Shown: positions 49,405 through 57,656 of the stretch, piece after piece
Layout of the letters: each line of letters opens with the position of its first letter
Position numbering within the stretch: position 1 is the stretch's first letter
From: Xanthobacter tagetidis
Lineage (GTDB): Bacteria; Pseudomonadota; Alphaproteobacteria; Rhizobiales; Xanthobacteraceae
Assembly: GCF_003667445.1 (NCBI RefSeq)
Contig: NZ_RCTF01000001.1
Span: forward strand, 434,001-498,000
Reading direction: 5' to 3'
Length of the DNA stretch: 64,000 bases
The notes under the pieces: generated by a model
Databases searched by the model: none
Told to the model about the DNA's origin: nothing
Seen by the model: only the letters and a program-made list of their open reading frames with translations
Made by a program: the position numbers and the translations under genes

Positions 49405-52400
49405 ATGGCTGATCCCATCACCGCCGGCGACGACCCGCTCTGGTACAAGGACGCGATCATCTACCAGCTGCACGTGAAGTCGTTCTTCGATGCCAACGAC
49501 GACGGCATCGGCGACTTCAAGGGGCTGATCTCGCACCTCGACTATATCGAGGCGCTCGGCGCCACCGCGGTCTGGCTGCTGCCCTTCTACCCTTCGCCCC
49601 GGCGCGACGACGGGTACGACATATCGCTCTATGAGGGCGTCTCGCCCGACTACGGCACCATGGACGAGGCCCGCCGCTTCATCGCCGAGTGCCATGCCCG
49701 CGGCCTGCGCGTCATCACCGAGCTGGTCATCAACCATACGAGCGATCAGCATCCCTGGTTCCAGGCCGCGCGCCGGGCGCCGAAGGGCAGCCCCGAGCGC
49801 GACTTCTATGTCTGGTCCGACAACGACGCCGGCTATCCCGGCGTTCCCATCGTCTTCTGCGACGTGGAGAAATCCAACTGGACCTATGACGAGGTGGCCG
49901 GCCAGTACTACTGGCACCGCTTCTATTCCCACCAGCCGGATCTCAATTTCGACAATCCGGAGGTGCTGGAGCGCGTGCTCTCCGTCATGCGCTTCTGGCT
50001 CGATATGGGCGTCGACGGACTGCGGCTCGACGCGGTGCCCTACCTCGTGGAGCGCGAGGGCACGGACTGCGCCAGCCTGCCCGAGACCCACGCCATCCTG
50101 AGGAAGATCCGCGCCCATCTCGACGCGCACTATCAGGGCCGCATGCTGCTCGCCGAGGCGAACATGTGGCCCGAGGACACGCAGCAGTATTTCGGCGCCG
50201 ACGCCGACGAATGCCACATGGCGTTCCACTTCCCGCTGATGCCGCGCATGTACATGGCGATTGCCAAGGAGGACCGCTTCCCGATCACCGACATCCTGCG
50301 CCAGACGCCGGAGATCCCGGGCACCTGCCAGTGGGCCATCTTCCTGCGCAACCACGACGAATTGACGCTGGAGACGGTCACCGACGCCGAGCGCGACTAT
50401 CTGTGGAACGTCTATGCGGCGGAGCGGCGCGCGCGCATCAATCTCGGCATCCGCCGCCGCCTCGCCCCGCTGATGGAGCGCGACCGGCGCCGCATCGAGC
50501 TGATGAACGCGCTTCTGCTCACCATGCCCGGAACGCCGGTGATCTATTACGGCGACGAGATCGGCATGGGCGACAACATCCATCTCGGCGACCGCGACGG
50601 GGTGCGAACCCCCATGCAGTGGTCGCCCGACCGCAATGGCGGCTTCTCCAAGGCGGACCCGGAAAAGCTGGTGCTGCCGGTGATCCAGGATCCGCTCTAC
50701 GGCTTTGCCGCGCTCAACGTGGAGGCGCAGCAGCGCGACGCCTCCTCGCTGCTCAACTGGATGCGGCGCGTGCTGGCGGTGCGCAAGCAGCACCGCGCCT
50801 TCGGCCGCGGCACGTTCCATGCGCTGTATCCCGCCAACCGGCGCATCCTCGCCTTCGTGCGCGCCCATGGCGACGAGCGCATCCTGTGCGTCGCCAACCT
50901 CTCGCGCACGCTCCAGGCGGTGGAGCTCGATCTGTCCGAGTTCGACCGCCGGGTGCCGGTGGACCTCATGGGCGGCACGCCCCTGCCACCGATCGGACGC
51001 GGCCCCTATGTGCTCACTTTGCCGCCCTACGGCTTCTACGCCTTCGCCCTCTCCGCCGAGGCGGCCGAGCCCGACTGGCGCGCCGGCGCCAGCGAGCAAT
51101 TGCCGGAGTTCGCCACGCTGGTGGTGCGCGGCGGGCTGATGGACGCGCTCTCCGACCGGCACCGGGCGACGCTGGAGGAGGAGTGCCTGCCGCCCTATCT
51201 GGCGCGCCGCTCCTGGTTCCCGCTCGACGGCGCGCCGCAGGGCGTGCAGGCCGCGGCCCTGCCGCAGGTGAGGATCGCCTGGGTGGCGGTGGTGCCGAGC
51301 GCCCGCCGTCCGGTGGCGCTGACCGAGATCGAGGCGACGCGCGACGGCCGCACCGAGCGCTTCCTCCTGCCGCTCGCCGTGGTCTGGGAGGACGAGGCGC
51401 CCCCGGCGCTGGTCCCGCAGCTCGCCTTGGCGCGGGTGCGCCACGGACGGCGCGTCGGCTACCTCACCGACGGCGTGGCGCTGGAGCGCTTCGCCCATGG
51501 CGTCGTGCAGGCGGTGAGCGAGAACGGCAGTCTCGCTCTGCCGGACGGCAGCGCGCTCGTCTTCTCGGCGACCCCCGGCCTCGGCGAGGCCGCGCCGGGC
51601 CAGGACGAACCGTCCGAGATCGTCGAGATCGCCGAGCCCACGGGCACGCTGGCGGCCGCCGGCGACGTGGCGGTGAGGCTGTTCCGCCGCACCGATCCGG
51701 CGCGCGGCGCCCAGGCAGAGATGGCGCGCCGGCTGACCGAGGCGGGCTATCCCCACATGCCCGCTCTGCTCGGAACGGTGCTGCGGCGCCAGCCGGGCGG
51801 CGCGGCGATCCCCGTGCTGCTGATTTCCCGGCGGGTGCGCCACCAGGGCAACGGCTTCTCGTTCATCGCCAACCAGTTGCGCCGCGCGCTCGACGAGGCG
51901 GCCGGAGCGGGCGAGGCGGGGCGGCGGCGCTTCGACGAGGAGGTATCGGGGCTGGCGCCGTTCCTGCGCGGCATCGGCCGGCGGCTCGCCGAAGCCCATG
52001 GGATGCTCGACCCGGCGTCTTCGGGCCTGCCGGCCACGGCCGCCGGGGAGGCGGAAGCGGAGGCGTGGGCGCTGCGCGCCATGCGCGCGGCCGATCGCGC
52101 CGGCGAGCTGCTCGCCCGCACGCCGGACGGCGCGGCGGCCATCGCGCGCCGTCCGGAGGTGGCGGGCCGCATCGCCGAGCGTGCCGCCGACGTGCTCGGA
52201 ACGCCGGTGTTCCCCGTCCACGGCCGGTTCGGCCTCGACCGCGTCCTGGTGGCGGCGGGGGAGGCGGTGCTGGTGGGCTTCCAGGGCGCCCGCGCCGACA
52301 TCGTCGCGGCCGCGCCGGCCGGCGCCCTGCCCGCGGACAGCCCCTGGCAGGATGTCGCCTCGCTGCTCGCCTCGCTGGAGCGCGTCGCCGCTTCCGTGCC

Positions 52401-52704
52401 CGGCGAAGGAGACGGCATTCCGGGCCTCGGCGCGGCCATGCTGCGGGAATTGCTGGACCAGTTCCGCGCCCGCGCCGAGCGCGCGCTGCTGGCGGGCTAC
52501 CTGGAGGCGGCGCCCGGGCGGCGGCTCGACCGGCCTTTCCTCGATCTGCTGCTGCTCGGGGCGCTGCTCGACGTGCTGGACGAGGCGCCCACCGCGCCTG
52601 CCGCCGCAGCGGCGCTGGGACGGCGCATCCTGGACATCGCCTCGCGCCTCGCCGACGGCCGCAGCGACGAGACGGACCATGAGATGCCTCCCGCTCCAAC
52701 GTGA
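49405..52704 (+). CDS. treS: trehalose synthase (TreS) fused to a degenerate maltokinase domain
   Basis: 1099 residues. Residues 1-550 are a GH13 trehalose synthase that interconverts maltose and trehalose; catalytic motifs are intact (ELVINHTSDQHPWF, GLRLDAVPYL with D209, LLAEANMWP with E251, FLRNHDELTLE with D318). Residues from about 570 form a maltokinase-like domain, as in other TreS-Mak fusions (LFRRTDPARG, RLTEAGYPHMPALLGTVL, HQGNGFSFIANQLRRAL). In that domain the expected HGDxHLGQVL reads HGRFGLDRVL (R941), LxDFEGE reads LVGFQGA (G958, Q960), and the nucleotide lysine of LKLFRR reads R758. Kinase activity is therefore unlikely. AGGAG precedes the ATG. Confidence 0.88.
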   Translation: MADPITAGDDPLWYKDAIIYQLHVKSFFDANDDGIGDFKGLISHLDYIEALGATAVWLLPFYPSPRRDDGYDISLYEGVSPDYGTMDEARRFIAECHARGLRVITELVINHTSDQHPWFQAARRAPKGSPERDFYVWSDNDAGYPGVPIVFCDVEKSNWTYDEVAGQYYWHRFYSHQPDLNFDNPEVLERVLSVMRFWLDMGVDGLRLDAVPYLVEREGTDCASLPETHAILRKIRAHLDAHYQGRMLLAEANMWPEDTQQYFGADADECHMAFHFPLMPRMYMAIAKEDRFPITDILRQTPEIPGTCQWAIFLRNHDELTLETVTDAERDYLWNVYAAERRARINLGIRRRLAPLMERDRRRIELMNALLLTMPGTPVIYYGDEIGMGDNIHLGDRDGVRTPMQWSPDRNGGFSKADPEKLVLPVIQDPLYGFAALNVEAQQRDASSLLNWMRRVLAVRKQHRAFGRGTFHALYPANRRILAFVRAHGDERILCVANLSRTLQAVELDLSEFDRRVPVDLMGGTPLPPIGRGPYVLTLPPYGFYAFALSAEAAEPDWRAGASEQLPEFATLVVRGGLMDALSDRHRATLEEECLPPYLARRSWFPLDGAPQGVQAAALPQVRIAWVAVVPSARRPVALTEIEATRDGRTERFLLPLAVVWEDEAPPALVPQLALARVRHGRRVGYLTDGVALERFAHGVVQAVSENGSLALPDGSALVFSATPGLGEAAPGQDEPSEIVEIAEPTGTLAAAGDVAVRLFRRTDPARGAQAEMARRLTEAGYPHMPALLGTVLRRQPGGAAIPVLLISRRVRHQGNGFSFIANQLRRALDEAAGAGEAGRRRFDEEVSGLAPFLRGIGRRLAEAHGMLDPASSGLPATAAGEAEAEAWALRAMRAADRAGELLARTPDGAAAIARRPEVAGRIAERAADVLGTPVFPVHGRFGLDRVLVAAGEAVLVGFQGARADIVAAAPAGALPADSPWQDVASLLASLERVAASVPGEGDGIPGLGAAMLRELLDQFRARAERALLAGYLEAAPGRRLDRPFLDLLLLGALLDVLDEAPTAPAAAAALGRRILDIASRLADGRSDETDHEMPPAPT

Positions 52705-52781
52705 GCGGGGCGGTCTCAGCGGGCGCTCTCGCGCTATTGGTGCAGGCGCACGATGGTTGCATCTCCCGGCCGCCCTGCAAA

Positions 52782-52826
52782 CGGAGGTATTCCCCCCGCG
52801 CCGGATGCACTGCGATAGTACCTCCG
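52782..52826. promoter_or_regulatory. 8-bp inverted repeat in the treS-treY gap
   Basis: The 500-bp gap 52705-53204 has no convincing gene. CGGAGGTA (52782-52789) and TACCTCCG (52819-52826) are exact reverse complements 29 bp apart, in an AT-richer patch that runs to about 52935 and could hold a promoter for treY. The purine-rich arm resembles a Shine-Dalgarno sequence, so sequestration in RNA is conceivable but no start codon fits. Confidence 0.35.
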
Positions 52827-53054
52827 AATCAACCCGCCATAGCAAATCTGCCGGGTAACCTGTTCTTCTTTCTTCGCATGGAGGGATTGTCAGAATCCAG
52901 TTCTCGGCCCCACCAATCGCGACTAGGATAAACTCGGAGCGTCATCTGGCCGCGCGATGCGGGGATCGTTTCCAAGACGAACAGCAGCCGCGTCGGGGGG
53001 CGCGTCAAGGACGGGATAGGCGAGAGTGGGCGTCAGGTTTGCCGATGAGGCAGG

Positions 53055-53169
53055 AACACATCGCGACTTCGAAACACATCGCGACGAGAAGACTCGCGCC
53101 GCCGGAGATGTGAAATTCGGGCCGGCGGCCGAAGGAGTGGTGGCCGCACGAGCGGTGGCCGAACGAGCG
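53055..53169. repeat. two short in-phase tandem repeats before treY
   Basis: AACACATCGCGAC occurs at 53055-53067 and 53073-53085 (18-bp period). GTGGCCGCACGAGCG (53140-53154) is followed directly by GTGGCCGAACGAGCG (53155-53169; 15-bp period, one change). Both periods are multiples of three and both fall in one open frame, 53026-53217, that would read THRDFE-THRDEK and VVAARA-VAERA. This may be a decayed or very young coding stretch that overlaps the treY start; I do not call it a gene. Confidence 0.5.
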
Positions 53170-53204
53170 GCGACAACGGGACGGCCCTCTTTCGTGGGAC
53201 GCGG

Positions 53205-56147
53205 ATGCCGCACATGAGCCAGCTGTTCAAGGTCGATCCCTTTGCGGGCGCTGGCGACGCCGAGATGCCCGTGCCGCTCGGCATCGGCACGCTCGCCGGT
53301 TTCGGCACCTCCGCCTTTCCCGCGCCGCTGCTGTGGCGCGACGGCATCGCCACGCTGCCCCGCGCGCTCTACCGTCTGCGCTTCCACAAGGGCTTCCCGC
53401 TTGAGGCCGCGATCCCGCTCGCCGGCTATCTCGCCGATCTCGGCGTGAGCCATGTCTGCGCCTCGCCGCTGCTGCGCGCGCGGCCGGGCCGCCGTCAGGG
53501 CGCCGGCGTCCTGGATTTCTCGGCCATCGACCCCGACCTCGGCGGCGCCCGGTCGCTGGAGCGCCTGTCGAGCGCGCTGCACCGGCAGCAGATCGGCCTC
53601 CTGATGGAGCTGGCGCCGGGCCACATGGCCATCGGCGGCACCGACAACGAGGCCTGGCTCGATTTGCTGGAGTGGGGCCGCGACAGCGCCTACGCCTCCT
53701 GGTTCGACGTTGACTGGCGCGCCGGGGACATCGACCTGCGCAACAAGGTGCTGGTCCCGTTCCTCGACCGCCCCTATTGGGAGGCGATCTGCGACGGCAG
53801 CCTCGCCCTCGCCTACGACGCCGCCCTGGCCGGCTTCGTGGCGCGCCACAACGCGCACGCCTTCCCCATCTGCCCCACCGACTGGGCGGCGATCCTGGAG
53901 CAGGCGGATACGCCGGCCTTCTCCGGCATGGGCGACGTGTTCCGCTCGCTCTCCGGCGTGCGGCCGGACCGGGAGGCGCTGCGCTCCGCCAAATACCGGC
54001 TCCTGACCCTCGCCGAGACCGAGGAGGGCGCGCGCGCCATGCGCGGCGTGCTCGCCGGCTTCGACGGCCACGCGGCTGACGGGCGTGCCCGCTTCGACCG
54101 CCTGCTGGAGAAGCAGAACTACCGCCTCGCCTCGTGGCGCACCGCGAACGACGACCTCAACTACCGCCGCTTCGTCGAGGCGCCCGACCTCATCGGCCTG
54201 CGGCTGGAGCGCACCGACGTGTTCGAGGCGGTGCACGCTCATGCCTTCCAGCTCTACGGCGAAGGCCTGCTGGACGGCTTCTGCGCCGCCCATCTCGATC
54301 TCATGGCCGACCCCGCGGCCTATGCCCGGCGCCTGGCGCTGAAGCTGCGCGACCTGTCCGGCCGGCGGCCCGAGGGCGCGCCGCCGCCGGTGGGCTGCAT
54401 CGGCCTTCCGGCGGACCTCCTGGACGACCGGCGCGCCGCGCGCGCGCCGGCGGATGCGCCGCCGGCCACGCCGGGCGAGGACGCCATGGCCGAGGCGATC
54501 TCGCTGGCGCTGCACGATCCGCTCGCCACCCCCGCCCTCACCGACCTCTGGGCCGGCCTCTGCGGCGAGCGGCAGCCGTTCGAGGAGGTGCGCGAGGCCT
54601 GCCGCCGCACGCTGCTGGCGGAGACCTTCAGCGCGGAGCTGCAGGCCGTCGCCCGCGCGCTCCACGACGTGGCGCGCGCCACGCCGGAAGGGCGCGACGT
54701 GACCTTCGCGGCGCTCAAGCGCATCGCCCACGATCTGGCGGCCGCCTTCCCCGCCCGCCGCGCGTTCGGCGACATGGACGGCCGCACGCCTGAGGACACG
54801 GCGCTCTATGCCGCCGCCTTCGCCCGCGCCCGGCACACGCTCTCCCCCATGGACCTGCCGGTGGCGGACCTGGTGGAGCGCTGGCTCGGCGGGGAAGCGC
54901 CCCGCGCGGTGCCCGACTTCGCCCAGAGCGGCGCCCGCGCCCACGCCATCGCCCGCTTCCAGCAGCTCACCGCGAGCCTCGACCGCGCGGTCCACGAGGA
55001 CATGCTCAGCGAGCGCTATGCCCGCCTGCTGTCCCGGGTCGAGCGCGGCGCCGACCCGGCGGTGATCGGCCTGCGCGTCGGCGCGATCCATGCGCGCATC
55101 GGCGCACTGGGCGCGGCTTGGCCGGCGGCGCCCATCGTCACCACCGGCCCGGAGCACAAGCGCGGCGAGGACGCCCGCATGCGCCTCGCCGTCCTTTCCG
55201 AGGTGCCCGGCGAGTGGGAGACCTTGGTGCGCCAAATGATGGATGCGGCCGGCGCGCTGCGCGGGCGCACCGATCACGGCCCCTGCCCCCTGCCGGCGGA
55301 CGAGGCGCTGCTCTATCAGGGGCTCGTGGGCGCCTGGCCGCTGACGCTGCGGCTGGACGACCCGGCCGCGCTGGCCGACTTGAAGGCGCGGGCCGGGCGC
55401 TGGTTCGTCGAGGCGGTGCGCCATGCGCGCCGCGGCACCCGGCCCCTGTTCGGGAACGCCGACTACGAGGCCGGCTGCGCGCGCTTCGTCGATGCCCTGT
55501 TCGATGTGCCGGAGGGGGCGCCCGCGCGGCGTCTGCTGGCGGCGTTCGTCGAGCGCATCGCGCTGGCGAGCGTCATCAACGGCTATGCCCAGGCGGTGCT
55601 GAAATGCACCCTGCCGGGGATTCCGGACTTCCACCAGGGCACGGAGTTCTGGGACTTCGCGCTGGAGGAGCCGGACAATCTGCGCGCCGTCGACTTCCCG
55701 GCCCGCACCTCCGCGCTCGCCTCGGGCCTGCCCACCGAGGTTCTGCTCGGCACCTGGCCGGACGGGCGTGCCAAGCAGGCGCTGGTCTCCCGCCTGCTGC
55801 GCCTGCGCGCGGCCGAGCCGGCGCTGTTCGCCAAGGGCAGCTACGAACCGCTCCACGTGGAAGGCATGCGGGACGGCAGCGGCTTCGCCTTCCTGCGCCG
55901 GCACGAGGGCAAGGCGGTGATCGTCGCCGTGACGCGGCTCGCCGCCCACCTCGTCGGACCCGACCCGATGCCGCCGCGCGTGCCCACCGTGCGCTGGGGC
56001 GACACCGGCTTCGAGCTGCCGGACGGGCTCGGCGGCGCGTTCCGCGATGTGCTGACCGGCCGGCGCGCCGAACCGAGCCTCGGACGCCTGGAATTCAGCG
56101 ACCTGTTCGCCGCCTTTCCGGCGGCGGTACTGACCCAGGTCGCCTGA
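53205..56147 (+). CDS. TreY-like (malto-oligosyltrehalose synthase) protein lacking catalytic residues
   Basis: 980 residues, intact frame. Overall a maltooligosyltrehalose synthase: ALYRLRFHKGFPLEAA (54-69), YLADLGVSHVCASPLLRARPG, IDPDLGG, DDLNYRRF, GLRLERTDVFEAVHAHAF, and C-terminal LPGIPDFHQGTEFWDFALEEPDN. The catalytic positions do not match TreY. Region I DIVPNHM reads ELAPGHM (135-141); HGYDV reads QGAGV (98-102); RIDHPDG reads CAAHLDL (360-366), losing the Arg and nucleophile Asp; the VVEKIL acid/base segment is absent near 392-405; and THD(T)KR reads GPE(H)KR (648-653). It is probably inactive. An extra 45 residues precede the domain; ATG 53214 is an alternative start. Confidence 0.82.
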   Translation: MPHMSQLFKVDPFAGAGDAEMPVPLGIGTLAGFGTSAFPAPLLWRDGIATLPRALYRLRFHKGFPLEAAIPLAGYLADLGVSHVCASPLLRARPGRRQGAGVLDFSAIDPDLGGARSLERLSSALHRQQIGLLMELAPGHMAIGGTDNEAWLDLLEWGRDSAYASWFDVDWRAGDIDLRNKVLVPFLDRPYWEAICDGSLALAYDAALAGFVARHNAHAFPICPTDWAAILEQADTPAFSGMGDVFRSLSGVRPDREALRSAKYRLLTLAETEEGARAMRGVLAGFDGHAADGRARFDRLLEKQNYRLASWRTANDDLNYRRFVEAPDLIGLRLERTDVFEAVHAHAFQLYGEGLLDGFCAAHLDLMADPAAYARRLALKLRDLSGRRPEGAPPPVGCIGLPADLLDDRRAARAPADAPPATPGEDAMAEAISLALHDPLATPALTDLWAGLCGERQPFEEVREACRRTLLAETFSAELQAVARALHDVARATPEGRDVTFAALKRIAHDLAAAFPARRAFGDMDGRTPEDTALYAAAFARARHTLSPMDLPVADLVERWLGGEAPRAVPDFAQSGARAHAIARFQQLTASLDRAVHEDMLSERYARLLSRVERGADPAVIGLRVGAIHARIGALGAAWPAAPIVTTGPEHKRGEDARMRLAVLSEVPGEWETLVRQMMDAAGALRGRTDHGPCPLPADEALLYQGLVGAWPLTLRLDDPAALADLKARAGRWFVEAVRHARRGTRPLFGNADYEAGCARFVDALFDVPEGAPARRLLAAFVERIALASVINGYAQAVLKCTLPGIPDFHQGTEFWDFALEEPDNLRAVDFPARTSALASGLPTEVLLGTWPDGRAKQALVSRLLRLRAAEPALFAKGSYEPLHVEGMRDGSGFAFLRRHEGKAVIVAVTRLAAHLVGPDPMPPRVPTVRWGDTGFELPDGLGGAFRDVLTGRRAEPSLGRLEFSDLFAAFPAAVLTQVA

Positions 56148-56259
56148 GCGGCGGAACCGGGCCGCCACGGCTGCGTTTCCTTCCGAAAGCGCAGCGCATG
56201 ACGCGCACGCATTCCGAGGCGCGGACGAAGACGTCCGTGCCGCCGAACGGAGGCTTGCC

Positions 56260-56556
56260 GTGACCGATCCGTTGTCCGCCGGACCCTCGCCCGCCGAGCA
56301 GGCCCGCGCCCAGAAGGCGCAGGCCGACCGCGAGCTGGACCAGGCCCTGGAGCAGAGCTTCCCGGCCAGCGATCCGCCCTCTCCCGTGCGCGACCCGTCC
56401 GTCGAACAGGCCGCCAATGCCGAGGCGGACGCCGCCGCACGCCAGGAGGCCAAGCGCCGGTCGAAGCAGCTGGACGAGGCGCTGGAGGAGAGCTTCCCCG
56501 CCAGCGATGCGCCCGCCGCCACCCAGCCCTATGGCGGGGAAACGCCCAAGACCTGA
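56260..56556 (+). CDS. small protein with two SFPASDxP repeats
   Basis: 98 residues, GTG start with GGAGGC upstream. Charged, lysine/alanine/glutamate rich, no membrane segment. It contains the motif LDQALEQSFPASDPP near 25-39 and LDEALEESFPASDAP near 68-82, so it is a tandem duplication of a unit common as a single copy in small proteobacterial proteins, often near general stress genes. The function of the motif is unknown. It lies 112 bp after treY and may share its transcript. Confidence 0.75.
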   Translation: MTDPLSAGPSPAEQARAQKAQADRELDQALEQSFPASDPPSPVRDPSVEQAANAEADAAARQEAKRRSKQLDEALEESFPASDAPAATQPYGGETPKT

Positions 56557-56571
56557 CCGCGGGCACTCCGC

Positions 56572-57528
56572 TCACGGCCGCGGCTTCTGGGGCCGCGGGC
56601 GTCCCGGCCCGTCCTCGGGTGCGGGAATGAACTCGTCATGGTCCATGGGGATCAAGTCGAAACGGCCGCGCCGCCAGGCGTCCTTCGCCTGGTCGATGCG
56701 GTCGAGGTCGGACGCGACGAAATTCCACCAGATATAGCGCGGCCCCTCCATGGGCTCGCCGCCCAGCACCATCACCCGCGCCGGCTCCAGAGCCGTGACG
56801 GAGGTGGCGACGCCGCGCCGGATCACCAGCATCTGGCCCGGCGGGAATTCCGTGCCGTCCACCTCCACGGCGCCGCCCAAGGTGAACAGCGCACGATCCT
56901 CATGGGTCGGATCGATCGGCAGCCGCGCGCCGGCGGCGAGCTGCGCCTCCACATAGAAGGAGGGCGATGAGAGCGGCACCGGCGAGGTGGCGCCGAACGC
57001 CGTTCCCAGGACCACGCGGGCGCGCACGCCGGCGTCTTCCACCACCGGCAGCGCCTCGGTGCCCGAATGGTGGAAGGCGGGCGCGCATTCCTCGTCGCCC
57101 TTCGGCAGCGCCACCCAGCTCTGGATGCCGAACAGCGGGCCGCCGCGCGCCTTCACGGTGGCGTCGTGGCGCTCGGAATGGACGATGCCGCGCCCGGCGG
57201 TCATGAGGTTCACCGCGCCCGGCTCGATCACCCGCTCGGTGCCGAGGCTGTCGCGGTGGATCATCGCGCCCTCGAACAGATAGGTCACGGTCGACAGGCC
57301 GATATGGGGGTGCGGGCGCACGTCCTGCGCCTGGGCCGCATCGAAGCGCACCGGCCCCATGCGGTCGAAGAAGATGAAGGGGCCGATCATCTGCCCCTCG
57401 ACGGAGGGCAGCACGCGCGCCACCTCCATGCCGCCGATGTCGCGGGCGCGGGGCACGATCACGGTCTCAACCGCGGCACAGCTCGCGGCATCGCCGGGCA
57501 CGGGATCGGGGCAGGGCACGAAGCTCAA
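56572..57528 (-). CDS. pirin-family cupin protein
   Basis: 318 residues. Two cupin-like beta-barrels; the N-terminal one has the pirin metal motif HPHIGLSTVTYLFEG and the GRGIVHSERHD block, and RMGPVRFDAA just before. C-terminal half ends with ARVMVLGGEPMEGPRYIWWNFVASD, also typical. Bacterial pirins bind a metal and some have quercetinase-like activity; others affect central metabolism. Converges on the SFPASD gene with 15 bp between. Confidence 0.9.
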   Translation of the reverse strand: MSFVPCPDPVPGDAASCAAVETVIVPRARDIGGMEVARVLPSVEGQMIGPFIFFDRMGPVRFDAAQAQDVRPHPHIGLSTVTYLFEGAMIHRDSLGTERVIEPGAVNLMTAGRGIVHSERHDATVKARGGPLFGIQSWVALPKGDEECAPAFHHSGTEALPVVEDAGVRARVVLGTAFGATSPVPLSSPSFYVEAQLAAGARLPIDPTHEDRALFTLGGAVEVDGTEFPPGQMLVIRRGVATSVTALEPARVMVLGGEPMEGPRYIWWNFVASDLDRIDQAKDAWRRGRFDLIPMDHDEFIPAPEDGPGRPRPQKPRP

Positions 57529-57656
57529 GGGGGCCTCCTCGCGGCGTTGGGCGGCTTGAGCCTACCGTGATCCGCGGCCGGGCGCCTCCTCCGCCGCATC
57601 ACCATGTGGACATCGGGCGACGCGCGCTGGGCGCCCGCTCCCCTCCCGGCAGAGCC

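Noticed and set aside
49174..52845. A 1223-codon open frame antisense to treS, and a similar one of 1199 codons (52923-56522) antisense to the TreY-like gene
   Set aside because: Both are shadows caused by high GC: compositions are rich in R, A, G, H and Q, no family motif is visible, and the sense frames encode recognisable enzymes.
53026..53217. 63-codon GTG-started frame before treY
   Set aside because: No ribosome site, low complexity, overlaps the treY start; kept only as a finding.
53205..56147. Calling the TreY-like gene an active malto-oligosyltrehalose synthase
   Set aside because: Catalytic Asp, Glu and Asp positions and the invariant Arg are all replaced or missing.
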